A DNA stretch of 64,000 nucleotides from Paenibacillus doosanensis (GCF_025060755.1 NZ_JANYUY010000008.1:62001-126000); one strand, 5' to 3'. Counted from the first letter of the stretch, positions 54,361 to 63,333 are shown. Notes: a model not told the origin generated them from the sequence alone. Translations and numbers: made by a program.

Positions 54361-54374
54361 TGTAAGCGCATTCT
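54361..54374. promoter_or_regulatory. Weak cre-like site before the binding-protein gene
   Basis: TGTAAGCGCATTCT matches TGWAANCGNTNWCA with two mismatches. It lies 69 bases upstream of the binding-protein start, in the only sizeable gap after the kinase gene. It could place the downstream genes under CcpA; a chance match is possible. Confidence 0.35.
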
Positions 54375-54376
54375 TT

Positions 54377-56212
54377 TTAGATGCTAGGGACTCGTTTCGG
54401 ACGATTTGGTTCCGGTTTCGGAAGTTCGTCCCCTTCATCGTCCTCGCGATCCAGCGCGGGCAGCTGCAGCGTCACCCGGGTGCCGGCGTCGATCCGGCTT
54501 TCAATCTCGATGCCGTACTGATCTCCGAAGGCCAGCCGGATGCGCTTGTGAATGTTCAGGAGCCCCATGCCTCTCGCACCCGGAACCTGCTGATACGTCT
54601 CGGAGCGGGATAAATAATGCTGAAGATCGCGCAGCTCCTCTTCCTCGATCCCTTTGCCGTCGTCGGAAATTTCAAAGCAAACCCAGCCGTCTTTGGTTTT
54701 CCAGCCTTTGATGCTGATGCCGCCTTTGCCGCTTTTGCGCTCCAGCCCGTGATATACCGCATTTTCCACGATCGGCTGCAAAATCATTTTGGGCATTTTC
54801 AAATCGAGCAGGCTTTCTTCAATCCGGATATCCGCATGAAACTTATCGACGTACCGGATGGACATGATTCGCAAATAATCTTGAATGCAGCCGATCTCGC
54901 TGCGGATCAGCACGAAGTTCTCCTCTTTAATGCCGTATCTGAAAATTTGCGCCATCGCGATGGAAATTTCGACAATTTCCATCACTTTGCTCGCCAGGGC
55001 GATGCTGCGGATGCATTCTAACGTGTTATACAAAAAATGGGGATTAATTTGGCTTTGCAGGGAGGACAGTTCCGCCTGTTTTTTGGCGAGTTCCATTTGG
55101 TACAGCGAGGTATTGGCCTGAATGAACCTTTCATTCGCCTCATCGATTTTATCGAGCATCCGGTTGATCTCCGCCGCCAATATGCCGATTTCGCTGCGCA
55201 CCGACAGCAAAAGACGCTGCTTCCCGCCGTAGTTGCCGATATAATTGACAAATCGAATAATCGCGCTTAACGGGATCGTCACGCTGCGAATAAACAGCAG
55301 CCCCATAACCAGAATGATCAGCGTCATCACCATGCCGATGATGAGACCGATATTGCGGATGGCGCGAAGCTCGTCCGTCATTTCTTTAATCGGGATTAAA
55401 CTGACGATTTTCCATTGGAGGGGACCGATTTCCTTGATCTGCACGTGATCGGCTTTGCTCAGCTCGTCCAGAGACTTGACGTCGAAGAACTTTCCTTTGG
55501 CCGCGGCTTCGCTTGCCGTGACGATGCGCTGCTCGTTGTCGACAATCATCAGGCGGGAATTCGGCGTCCCCTTAATATCTCTGACGATATGATCCAACGC
55601 GTCGGTTTTGTAGATGACGACGCAGGTTCCAAGCTCCGGCGTGTCGCTGGCGTCGTTGATCGACGAAAAGATGGGCTGAATATAAACATAAGCGGGGTTG
55701 GCCAATTCCGGGGCCGTTATTTTGCCGTAAAACTGCGCCTTCGGATTTTGAATATTCAAGCTGTACTTCTTTTTGACGCCGTCCAGAACGACGTAATCGT
55801 CCGGGTTCGATGCGCCGATGATGTTGCCCGATTTGTCGACCATCAGAATCGACTGAATGTTCTTGTTCGCGGCTTTTACGCCGGAGAGAATCTCCATGAC
55901 CATTTTATTCAATTTGAGCCGGTAAATCGGATCGCCCGACCCCAGATAATCATGCGTCATCGTGTTATAAGCGGAAGCGAGCGCGGCGTCCTTAATATCC
56001 TGATTAAACGATACGAGTCTTTCTTCCACCTGTTTCATAATGTTCGACGTGTGGATATTTTCCTTATCCTCGGTCAGCCCGTAAAAATTCATATAATAAT
56101 AAATTTGCAAAAGAAAGATCATCAAGGTCGAAATGCCGACCATCAGCAGCAGCTTCTGTTTCAGGGTCATGCCGGTTACGATACGCACTTCTCTCGCCAG
56201 CCTCCGTTTCAA
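54377..56212 (-). CDS. YesM-type sensor histidine kinase
   Basis: 611 residues. Two membrane helices (about 15-40 and 275-300) flank an extracellular sensor domain. A HAMP-like linker, the His_kinase domain with HFLYNTLECIRSIA, and an ATPase domain with DGKGIEEEEL and GMGLLNIHKRI follow. It pairs with the response regulator at 56209. The TTG at 56212 overlaps the regulator stop (TTGA), suggesting coupling. A GTG at 56188 with GGAGG 12 bases upstream is an alternative start. Confidence 0.9.
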   Translation of the reverse strand: MKRRLAREVRIVTGMTLKQKLLLMVGISTLMIFLLQIYYYMNFYGLTEDKENIHTSNIMKQVEERLVSFNQDIKDAALASAYNTMTHDYLGSGDPIYRLKLNKMVMEILSGVKAANKNIQSILMVDKSGNIIGASNPDDYVVLDGVKKKYSLNIQNPKAQFYGKITAPELANPAYVYIQPIFSSINDASDTPELGTCVVIYKTDALDHIVRDIKGTPNSRLMIVDNEQRIVTASEAAAKGKFFDVKSLDELSKADHVQIKEIGPLQWKIVSLIPIKEMTDELRAIRNIGLIIGMVMTLIILVMGLLFIRSVTIPLSAIIRFVNYIGNYGGKQRLLLSVRSEIGILAAEINRMLDKIDEANERFIQANTSLYQMELAKKQAELSSLQSQINPHFLYNTLECIRSIALASKVMEIVEISIAMAQIFRYGIKEENFVLIRSEIGCIQDYLRIMSIRYVDKFHADIRIEESLLDLKMPKMILQPIVENAVYHGLERKSGKGGISIKGWKTKDGWVCFEISDDGKGIEEEELRDLQHYLSRSETYQQVPGARGMGLLNIHKRIRLAFGDQYGIEIESRIDAGTRVTLQLPALDREDDEGDELPKPEPNRPKRVPSI

Positions 56213-57657
56213 TAGGTTGCCTTGAGCTTACGGTAATTCGATGGAGTGAGCCCGTACCATTTCTTAAACACTTTGTTGAAGTACGCATAATCCTTGTAGC
56301 CTACTTTCTCGCATACTTCATGAATCGAATGGCTCCGCTCCCTCAGCAGCAGCTCCGCTTTTTTCATTCTCAGCCGGGTCATATAATCGGTGAAGGTCGA
56401 TTTGGTCGTTTTCTGGAATAAGTCGCAGCAGTACGTGTAATTAATGTAAAACCGGTGGGAAAGCTCTTTGAGGTGAAGCTCCTCCATATAATGGCTGTCG
56501 ACGTACTCCAGAAGCAGCCCGAAGTTTTCGTTGACGGCAAAATTGGCATCCGCGCCGGAAGCCTCCGCAGCCGGCACAGCCAGCTGCTTCAAGTAAGCGC
56601 ACAGCTGCTCGAAATCGGCAAAACGCGCCGTTAATTCCTCGTAATCCATAAATTGCAGCTCTTCCCGCAAGGAGCTTTCGCCGAACGGCTTATGCAGGGC
56701 GGAGACGATTTGATTCCAGAAGTAAATGACGTCTTTGATCCCCGCCTTCTTCTTGCGGAACAGTTCGGGAAACGACTCGTACTGCGGAATCGGATATTCC
56801 CCCGCAGGCTGCTGCAGGGCGGAACAAAGCTCGTACACCCGTTTTCTAAGCTCCGGGAGACTTTCTTTTCGGAACAGAAATACGCCGCCTTCGGGGAACA
56901 GAAACGACGATTGCAGCGCTGAACGAGCCTCTTCAATCGCTTCCGCGATGCCCCTGTCTCCGGGCGACGGGCGGCTGACGCCGATAAACAGCCCGGTCGC
57001 GTCCGCAACCTGCCACCGCGCTTCCAGCGCCGAATGGATGCACGACGCGTCCGCAGCCAGTATAACCGTACGGCCCGGATCGGCCCGGAAGGCGATATGC
57101 CCGGTTCCTTCCAGCCAGCCTTCCGCTTCGGCCAGCCTCGCTTCGGACGCCGATTCCATCCACAGCGCCTGCAGCGGCTTGCCCTGCCGCCGGAACCCTC
57201 TGGCACTCAGCAGCTCCTCGATGCGGGCTTCTTCCCCTTTATACAGCGCTTCCATAACATCTTTATCCTTTTGACGCTGCGCAGCTTCAAGCTGCTCATG
57301 CAGCCGTTTCAGCACGGCGTCGGCCTCCTCGAACTGCAGCGGCTTCAGCAGGTAATCGAAGCAGCCCAAGCGAAGCGATTCCTGAGCGTAATGAAAATCC
57401 GCCGCTCCGCTAATAATGATAAATTCGGAACCGATCCCCTCCTCTCTGCTCTTGCGCATTAAATCCATGCCGGAAATTTCCGGCATTCGAATATCCGTCA
57501 CTACCGCATCGGGCCGTTCCTGCCGGATGTACTCCCAGGCTTCCTGCGAATCCGTCGTCTCCATAGCTACCTCGAAGCCGTAATCGTCCCAACGGAACGT
57601 ATTGCGGATTCCTTTCAACACCCACGGTTCGTCATCGACAATCGCTACTCGGTACAT
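56209..57657 (-). CDS. YesN-type response regulator
   Basis: 482 residues. The receiver domain has Asp8/Asp9, phospho-acceptor Asp55 (VVTDIRMPE) and Lys in LLKPLQF. A long middle region and a C-terminal AraC double HTH (SIHEVCEKVGYKDYAYFNKVFKKWYGLTPSNYRKL) follow. It controls sugar-transport genes in this family and is first in the catabolic gene run. GGGGGAGGG precedes ATG 57657. Confidence 0.9.
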   Translation of the reverse strand: MYRVAIVDDEPWVLKGIRNTFRWDDYGFEVAMETTDSQEAWEYIRQERPDAVVTDIRMPEISGMDLMRKSREEGIGSEFIIISGAADFHYAQESLRLGCFDYLLKPLQFEEADAVLKRLHEQLEAAQRQKDKDVMEALYKGEEARIEELLSARGFRRQGKPLQALWMESASEARLAEAEGWLEGTGHIAFRADPGRTVILAADASCIHSALEARWQVADATGLFIGVSRPSPGDRGIAEAIEEARSALQSSFLFPEGGVFLFRKESLPELRKRVYELCSALQQPAGEYPIPQYESFPELFRKKKAGIKDVIYFWNQIVSALHKPFGESSLREELQFMDYEELTARFADFEQLCAYLKQLAVPAAEASGADANFAVNENFGLLLEYVDSHYMEELHLKELSHRFYINYTYCCDLFQKTTKSTFTDYMTRLRMKKAELLLRERSHSIHEVCEKVGYKDYAYFNKVFKKWYGLTPSNYRKLKATY

Positions 57658-57875
57658 AGCCCTCCCCCTCCCCCTTCTGACGATAGAAAAAACACAGGCT
57701 TACAATTAAGCCTGCATGCGGTTTAAGTCTACTATAATCTTCATTATACGGCAGGCACTTTAAAAAAATATGCGAAACGTGGCTGGGGAATCCGCGGGGA
57801 TTATGTCGAAAACGGTCGATGCGACGCATTTTCGCCGGGTCCGGGCCAAGGAAGTGCAGCACGCTCGCCATGCCG

Positions 57876-57904
57876 TTGTTAAACCGCGCTTTATTGTATA
57901 TAAT
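57876..57904 (+). promoter_or_regulatory. Sigma-A promoter of the peptide/amidoligase unit
   Basis: TTGTTA at 57876-57881, a 17-base spacer and a perfect TATAAT at 57899-57904. It would start the transcript about 33 bases before the 24-codon ORF. Confidence 0.6.
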
Positions 57905-57943
57905 TCCCATATACCCAACACAAAATGTTAAGGAGGACAAGCG

Positions 57944-58018
57944 ATGACGGCAAAACCTAATGTCCCCGCCAAGCGATCCTTAAGCCTTGAAGCCGATCCA
58001 AGCGCCGTTCCCCGGTAA
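57944..58018 (+). CDS. 24-residue peptide, possible amidoligase substrate
   Basis: A short ORF with an excellent ribosome site (TTAAGGAGGACAAGCG before ATG 57944), ending at TAA 58016. It begins MTAKPNVPAKRS and ends ADPSAVPR: basic at the start, with Glu and Asp in the second half, four Pro, no Cys and no hydrophobic helix, so it is not a membrane micro-protein. It is followed 71 bases later by the amidoligase-family gene. It could be the precursor peptide that enzyme modifies, or a translated leader controlling it. No family is recognised. Confidence 0.55.
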   Translation: MTAKPNVPAKRSLSLEADPSAVPR

Positions 58019-58089
58019 CCCCGAGGACCGCCTCTTCGTTTTCTTATTGGTACTGGTACAAATCGATAATGAAAGCGGGAGGATAACCG

Positions 58090-58995
58090 ATGTGGCCTAA
58101 AGAAACGGATTGGACGAGTTTGAAGTTTGGAGTGGAAATCGAATTTATCGGCGGCGAGCCGGAGCATTTGGAGCTGCTGCCCGGCTGGGTAATGTCGCTG
58201 GACGAACGTCTGATCGACGAAACGGGGGAGGAATCGGGCAGCGAGCTGAAGACGCCTCCCCTCTTATGGGGAGAACGCGAACAAATCGCCGTCATGCTGG
58301 AGCGGCTGCAGGCCCAAGGAGCCGCCGTCAACTGGAGCTGCGGACTGCATGTTCACGTCGGGCTCGAGCCGTGGGGAGAGCGGATACTGCTCCCCTTGCT
58401 GGATGCGGCGCTGGCTTATCAGCATGCGCTCCGAGCCTTGCTCCGCACGGCGGAGCATCGGCTGCTGTTCTGCCCTCCTGTGACCGCGGAGATGCGGGAC
58501 CGCTGCGCAGCCGAAGCGAGCGAGGATTCCGTCCGCCGCCGCGGGCGTCCCCAGTCCCATCGCTGCGGAATCAATGCCGCCGCATGGTTCGACATCGGCA
58601 CCGCCGAGATCCGGTATGCGAACGGCAGCATGGACTATCAAGAGATCCTCCGGACGGTGCAGCTCTGCCTTCGCTTCATAGCCGCCGTCGGCGCAGGCCA
58701 CAAGCTGTCCGGCAAGCCGCATGAGCTGGCGGCCCTCCTCGGCGTCCCCGCTCGCGGCTATCCGGCGCCGATCGCGCCGCCCCGCTGGTTTCGGGAGCGG
58801 ACATGGCTGGACAATGCCCTGATCCCGCTGCTCGCTCCTATGGCCGGCGAGTTGGTGCCCGGCGGGGAAATCCATCACATTTTGCCGTATGCGGACGGCT
58901 TGTCCGTAGCCATAGAAGGCGACGACGGCAGATTGCGCCGATACGCCCTTGAGCTTCCCGCGGCGGGCTGGAACATCGTACGCCGCATTCCGTAA
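58090..58995 (+). CDS. Amidoligase-family enzyme
   Basis: 301 residues of the putative amidoligase family (glutamine-synthetase/GCS-like COOH-NH2 ligase fold). Motifs seen are GVEIEF near the N-terminus (metal-binding Glu16/Glu18), GLHVHVG (His87, His89) and AEIRYANGSMD (Glu173, Arg175). These ATP-dependent enzymes form amide or isopeptide bonds on peptides or small molecules. GCGGGAGG precedes ATG 58090. It has no other conserved neighbour except the upstream 24-codon ORF, with which it shares the promoter. Confidence 0.8.
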   Translation: MWPKETDWTSLKFGVEIEFIGGEPEHLELLPGWVMSLDERLIDETGEESGSELKTPPLLWGEREQIAVMLERLQAQGAAVNWSCGLHVHVGLEPWGERILLPLLDAALAYQHALRALLRTAEHRLLFCPPVTAEMRDRCAAEASEDSVRRRGRPQSHRCGINAAAWFDIGTAEIRYANGSMDYQEILRTVQLCLRFIAAVGAGHKLSGKPHELAALLGVPARGYPAPIAPPRWFRERTWLDNALIPLLAPMAGELVPGGEIHHILPYADGLSVAIEGDDGRLRRYALELPAAGWNIVRRIP

Positions 58996-59005
58996 CAACG
59001 ACATG

Positions 59006-59038
59006 GACCCTTCCGCCGAGGCGGGAGGGTCTTCTTTT
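59006..59038 (+). terminator. Terminator of the amidoligase unit
   Basis: A stem GACCCTTCCGCC / GGCGGGAGGGTC with one G-T pair is followed by TTCTTTTC. It lies 10 bases after the amidoligase stop. Confidence 0.75.
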
Positions 59039-59066
59039 CACGGCTCGACCGACAGAAGCAGAAGCT

Positions 59067-60470
59067 TCATATTTTGATCCAGGCATCGCCCGCCCAGGAA
59101 TGGATATGGTACCATCCGTCGCCGCCTTTTTCGAAAGCAGTTACTTTTTGCGGAGTAATCTGGCCCAGCTTGTAGGCGTCGTCCCACGGGTATACGTTCA
59201 AATCGGTCACGCGCTTCACTTCGACCGGCTCCTGAACGGGCTTTACATCCGCGGGAAGCGAGTATCGCAGAGTGATCCATTTGGGGCCCAGCACCGTCTG
59301 AATTTGATAATACCACTCGTTTTTCCAATAAGCGTAGCCGTGCCAGCGGGCCAGCACCTTCACCGTTTGCGGCGTAAGCAGAAATCCGCTCCCTTTGCCC
59401 ATATTGACCGTATAAGGGTCGTCGAATACGAAGGTCGTGGACTTAAGCTCCAAGCTTTCATCCGGCTTGCTCGGCATAATTTCCAAAGCGCCGCCTTCGG
59501 GGTTAATCCACTTTTCTCCCAGCCATGTCTTCACTTTATAAAATTCGCCCTTCTGCGCGACGACCTGAAGAATTTGCGGAGTGATCTTGGCGATCGCCCA
59601 CGCCGCGCCGCCTGCCGGGATGTCGTTAAACAAATTTTCCGGCTTGAAAATCGACAGCGTCTTGCTTACCGGGCTTTCTTGAAGATACGCATCCATAGGC
59701 AGTTCATTGACAACCATCTTCCCGCTGAGCCGGTCGGCAATCGCATCCGCAATCGCTTCGTATCCGGCTGCGGCCGGGTGAATCGTGTCGTTCATCAAAG
59801 GATGATGCGGCATCGCTTTGCGGCCGAACACCAAATTCGGAATATCCAGCACATCGACCCGCTCGTCATAGCCCTCGAAGCTTTTGTACACTTCCCACAA
59901 CTGATCGGAATACAGCTGGGCATTCTCGATCGGCGACAAATAAATGGAAGAAGACACATTCTGCGTTAAAAACGGATTCGGTATTCTCAGCAGCACGGCT
60001 CCGTTCGTCTCATGAAGCAGGCGGTCGACGGCAATCTGCAGATCCGCCCGGATCTGCTCCGGGCTGCGCCCCGGCGAATCGGAGCTGCCTCTTATATCGT
60101 TGATGCCGTAAGACAGAATATACAAATCGGCCTGGTCGGCCACCGCCTGATCCAGCGTGTTGCCGTTCTTCGAGCTGTTATTGACAAAATTATGCAGCGT
60201 AATGCCGCTGGTTCCCCGGTTCTGCAATACCGCCCCTTCCAGCGGTCCTCCCGGCAAGGCATACTTGCTTTTCAAACGGTCAAACATCGCGGCCGCCGCT
60301 TCCGTCGTGCTGTCGCCGACAAAATCGATCCGCTTGCCGGATTTGGAGCTTTCGTAAAACGAATGAACAGGACCCGGCGCGGAAGCCGCCGCGGTGGCGG
60401 TGAAGCCTGAAAATGCTATAGTGCAGGCAATCGTACAAGCTGCCATGATGGTTGCGATATTTTTCTTCAT
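59067..60470 (-). CDS. Secreted SGNH-family esterase with repeat tail
   Basis: 467 residues. The signal peptide ends near TATAAA. The SGNH hydrolase core shows GDST (nucleophile Ser54), GINDIRG (Asn) and DTIHP (catalytic Asp/His). The C-terminal half has three SH3-like repeats of about 55 residues, each ending in a GxxWI motif (LGEKWINPEGG, LGPKWITL, AGDAWIKI), which probably bind cell wall or polysaccharide. It is a candidate deacetylase for glycans. ATG 60470 begins a typical signal peptide, but its AAGGAG is 15 bases away; the in-frame ATG 60494 is the alternative. Confidence 0.82.
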   Translation of the reverse strand: MKKNIATIMAACTIACTIAFSGFTATAAASAPGPVHSFYESSKSGKRIDFVGDSTTEAAAAMFDRLKSKYALPGGPLEGAVLQNRGTSGITLHNFVNNSSKNGNTLDQAVADQADLYILSYGINDIRGSSDSPGRSPEQIRADLQIAVDRLLHETNGAVLLRIPNPFLTQNVSSSIYLSPIENAQLYSDQLWEVYKSFEGYDERVDVLDIPNLVFGRKAMPHHPLMNDTIHPAAAGYEAIADAIADRLSGKMVVNELPMDAYLQESPVSKTLSIFKPENLFNDIPAGGAAWAIAKITPQILQVVAQKGEFYKVKTWLGEKWINPEGGALEIMPSKPDESLELKSTTFVFDDPYTVNMGKGSGFLLTPQTVKVLARWHGYAYWKNEWYYQIQTVLGPKWITLRYSLPADVKPVQEPVEVKRVTDLNVYPWDDAYKLGQITPQKVTAFEKGGDGWYHIHSWAGDAWIKI

Positions 60471-60548
60471 CGGTATGCTCAGCTGCTCCTTCATGAATTG
60501 TCGTTTGGCCTATTATTGCCAAAAATCGCTGCGGGCACTAATCGCGCT

Positions 60549-60731
60549 CCGCTAGAAGGGCTGTGAAAAAGTCCGCTGCGGCGTCCATTTGATCCTCCAA
60601 TCGCTGTTGAAAACGGATTCTTTGGATTGTTTTTTCGTTTTTCTGTGGAGAGAATCCGTGTTCAAAGGCGAACGCTTACGCTTTTCCAGATTCAAATGGC
60701 CCCTCCGCTCTTTGTTCACCGGGCTTCTAGG
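60549..60731. repeat. MITE-like dispersed repeat, long copy
   Basis: Bounded by GTGAAAAAGTCCG (60563) and a TTTGTTCACC end (60711-60720), with flanks AGAAGGGC and GGGCTTCT extending the inverted repeat. It shares the core AAAGGCGAACGCTTACGC and ATTCAAATGGCCCCTCC with the copy at 48174 but carries about 80 extra bases in the middle (GAAAACGGATTCTTTGG region). It is non-coding and lies between divergent genes. Confidence 0.7.
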
Positions 60732-60919
60732 CGCACTCCCTAGTTTACGATTGAACACCGTTCAAATCAAGCGTTGCCCCGGCGAACAAGCCAAACTTCC
60801 GGCAGCGGCTGCCATACCATGTTATAACTCGATACAATATGGAAAAAGAGCATCCCATTTGACAGTTCGTATCCCCGCTTTTTATTATAGCTATAGCGGA
60901 TGTTTAAGGGGGACGATTC

Positions 60920-61783
60920 ATGTCAAAAGAAGATACTCATCTATCTGTGCTAAACTCTCTGGAAGGCTTGATCAGCGAGGTTCTGCTTCAGCCGTATACA
61001 TTCCGGGCCATCTCCAGCCATAATGTCCACCTGGGCGTAAACTCCAAATGGTTCATTCCGGATCGAATCCTCGACGATATCCATATGCTGTACGTCGTTT
61101 CGGGCGAAGGCACTTATGTCGTGGAAGACCGGACTATCCGGCTGACGCAAAACCATCTCCTATTTCTGATGAACGGCACGCGGCACTACGCTTACCGTAA
61201 GCAGGACACTTCCTTTCGGATCATTCCCATGCGGTTTCGCATCTACGACCCGACTGAGGATAAGCTGATCGTCTCCCGCATAAAGCCGTTTCATTTCTGT
61301 TATTGCCCGGGCAATCGGATGCTGATTCAGAACTTGTTCGAAACGATTCATAAATACCGTCAGCTGCCTCCGTCGATCACGAAGGACGCCCTCGTTCACG
61401 CCGTTCTCTCGCATGCTTTGGCGGCGATCCACAGCGATTACGAGTCAGCCTTGAACCGGCACAAAATTCATCCCGGAATCGCAAAGCTGAAAGAATATAT
61501 CGACGATCGCCCGACGGAACGGTCCAGCCTGCCGCAATTGGCGGAAGTAGCCGGACTGTCGGCCCATTATTGCTCCAAAAAGTTTCACCAGGCTTACGGG
61601 ATGCCGCTAAAGGAATACCAGGTCATGAAACGTATGGAGTATGCCGAATATTTGCTGCAACACTCGAATCAGTCGGTCAAAGAATTGGCGCTGATCATCG
61701 GCTATCCCGATCCGTATACGTTTTCCAAGCAATTCAAAAAGTACAGAGGGTATTCGCCGTCTTCCGTCACCCCCGCCTTATGA
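60920..61783 (+). CDS. AraC-family regulator next to sulfatase
   Basis: 287 residues. An N-terminal cupin-like domain (HMLYVVSGEGTYVVEDRTI) is followed by a C-terminal HTH pair (SLPQLAEVAGLSAHYCSKKFHQAYGMPLKEYQ, VKELALIIGYPDPYTFSKQFKKYRGYSPSS). TTAAGGGGG precedes ATG 60920. It converges with the sulfatase gene and may regulate it. Confidence 0.88.
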   Translation: MSKEDTHLSVLNSLEGLISEVLLQPYTFRAISSHNVHLGVNSKWFIPDRILDDIHMLYVVSGEGTYVVEDRTIRLTQNHLLFLMNGTRHYAYRKQDTSFRIIPMRFRIYDPTEDKLIVSRIKPFHFCYCPGNRMLIQNLFETIHKYRQLPPSITKDALVHAVLSHALAAIHSDYESALNRHKIHPGIAKLKEYIDDRPTERSSLPQLAEVAGLSAHYCSKKFHQAYGMPLKEYQVMKRMEYAEYLLQHSNQSVKELALIIGYPDPYTFSKQFKKYRGYSPSSVTPAL

Positions 61784-61831
61784 GTCTGTCCAACGAAGTT
61801 AATTTTGTGTGTGGGTTCATCGGACAGACTC
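61782..61831. terminator. Inverted repeat between AraC and sulfatase genes
   Basis: GAGTCTGTCC at 61782-61791 is perfectly complementary to GGACAGACTC at 61822-61831, with a 30-base loop. It overlaps the ends of both convergent genes. There is no strong T-tract, so it is a weak bidirectional terminator or an IS-end remnant. Confidence 0.45.
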
Positions 61832-63145
61832 TTATAAGAACGGATCTCCAACCTCTTCCTGCCACTTGCGCAGCTTATATAGCAGCTCCTCCACTTTATC
61901 GGCGTACTCCGGTAAGCCCGATAGATCGTTGATCTCCCACGGGTCCTCCTGCAGATCGAACAATTGCAGCTTGTCCGTGCCCTGTCCGTCCGCCGTCTTC
62001 GTATAGCGGATCAGCTTCCACCGCTCGTCCTTGATCATACGCTGCAGCTCTTTATACGCCGCGCCTACCTTGGCCCTGCGGCCATCGTCGGAGCCGCGCA
62101 TGGCAGCCGCCAGGGAACGGCCTTCCACCGTCTCCGGAACGGGAGTGCCGGTCAGCTCGCATATCGTCGGAAAAATATCGATCTGGCAGGTCAAATCGGC
62201 TACGACGGCTCCTTCGGGCACGCCGCTTCCGGCAACGATAAGCGGAATCCGTACGCTGGAATCGTACAGGTTTTGTTTGCCCATTAATCCGTGGCGGCCC
62301 AGCGCGAGCCCGTGATCGGCGGTGTAGACGACGATCGTATTGTCCGCCAGTCCCCGCTCCTGCAGCGTTCTCATCACCCGCCCGATGCCTGCGTCCATAT
62401 GAGTAATCATCGCGTAATAATCCGCGTTATGCTTGCGCACCGCCTCCGGCGTTCTCGGCCAAGCCTCCAATTGCTCGTCCCGAATTTGCAGTTCTCCGTT
62501 GTCAAACGGATGCTCCGGCATGTAATTGGGCGGCAGCGGTATCTCTTCCTCCCGATACATCGCATGGTATTCCGGGGGCGCCATCCTCGGGTCATGCGGG
62601 GCGGTGTAGGCCAAATAAAGCATAAAAGGCTCGTCCCGTTCATATTGGCTGAGAAACTCGGCAGCCGCCTCCGTAAATACATCCGTCGAATGCGCCTCCA
62701 AACGATAAGCGTCCTCTTTCTCATAAGTACCGCCGGGAGTATAGTCATGAAGCGGAACATCGTAATGATCGTTCATCCCCCCGAAAAACAACCGGCTCCC
62801 CCCGCCAAAAGAGCGGTCGAACGCCTTCTTATCGTTATGCCATTTGCCTACGGCAAACGTCGTATACCCTGCATGACGCAGCGTTTCGGGCAGCAGCGCC
62901 AAACGCGGCGCGATCGTCTGTCCATCCGCGCAGCGGAACACGCTGACGCCGCTATGGATGCAGGCGCGGCAAGGCGTACACAAGGCCGCGGAACGGCCTC
63001 CCATCATATGCGTATTGGCAAAACGGACTCCCTTGGCTGCAAGCGCATCCAAATGGGGCGTCCTTACAACCGGATCTCCCGCGCAATGCAGCGCATCGTA
63101 ACGGTGATCATCGGCAACTATCATGACGACATTCGGTTTCTTCAT
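61832..63145 (-). CDS. Sulfatase (Cys-type, CTPCR variant)
   Basis: 437 residues of the alkaline-phosphatase-like sulfatase family. Metal ligands Asp12 and Asp13 are in VADDH. The formylglycine site is Cys56 in LCTPCRACI, where the usual CSPSR is CTPCR with a second Cys. A C-terminal beta-sheet domain ends the protein. No signal peptide is seen, so the enzyme would be cytoplasmic. Formylglycine conversion would need an anaerobic maturase or FGE elsewhere. ATG 63145 follows GGAGG with 10-base spacing. Confidence 0.88.
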   Translation of the reverse strand: MKKPNVVMIVADDHRYDALHCAGDPVVRTPHLDALAAKGVRFANTHMMGGRSAALCTPCRACIHSGVSVFRCADGQTIAPRLALLPETLRHAGYTTFAVGKWHNDKKAFDRSFGGGSRLFFGGMNDHYDVPLHDYTPGGTYEKEDAYRLEAHSTDVFTEAAAEFLSQYERDEPFMLYLAYTAPHDPRMAPPEYHAMYREEEIPLPPNYMPEHPFDNGELQIRDEQLEAWPRTPEAVRKHNADYYAMITHMDAGIGRVMRTLQERGLADNTIVVYTADHGLALGRHGLMGKQNLYDSSVRIPLIVAGSGVPEGAVVADLTCQIDIFPTICELTGTPVPETVEGRSLAAAMRGSDDGRRAKVGAAYKELQRMIKDERWKLIRYTKTADGQGTDKLQLFDLQEDPWEINDLSGLPEYADKVEELLYKLRKWQEEVGDPFL

Positions 63146-63280
63146 TTTGTATTGGCCTCCTCTATTGCCCGGCAGCCTCAAGCTGCCCTTCCGACATGTT
63201 CTTATAGTAGCGAATGCGCGCGCGAGAACCAATGTCAAAAACGGCGAATCGGATGGTATAAAAGAGTAGTTCGACGCCGC

Positions 63281-63333
63281 AAAAAGAAAGAAGCGCCTCT
63301 CTTGCCGCCTGCCGGCGCCAGAAAGGTGCTTCT
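63281..63333 (-). terminator. Terminator of the right-edge SLH gene
   Basis: A long imperfect stem, AGAAGCACC/GGCGCTTCT with inner GGCGCC pairing, is followed on the minus strand by TTCTTTTTGCGG. It lies 20 bases after the stop codon. Confidence 0.75.
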
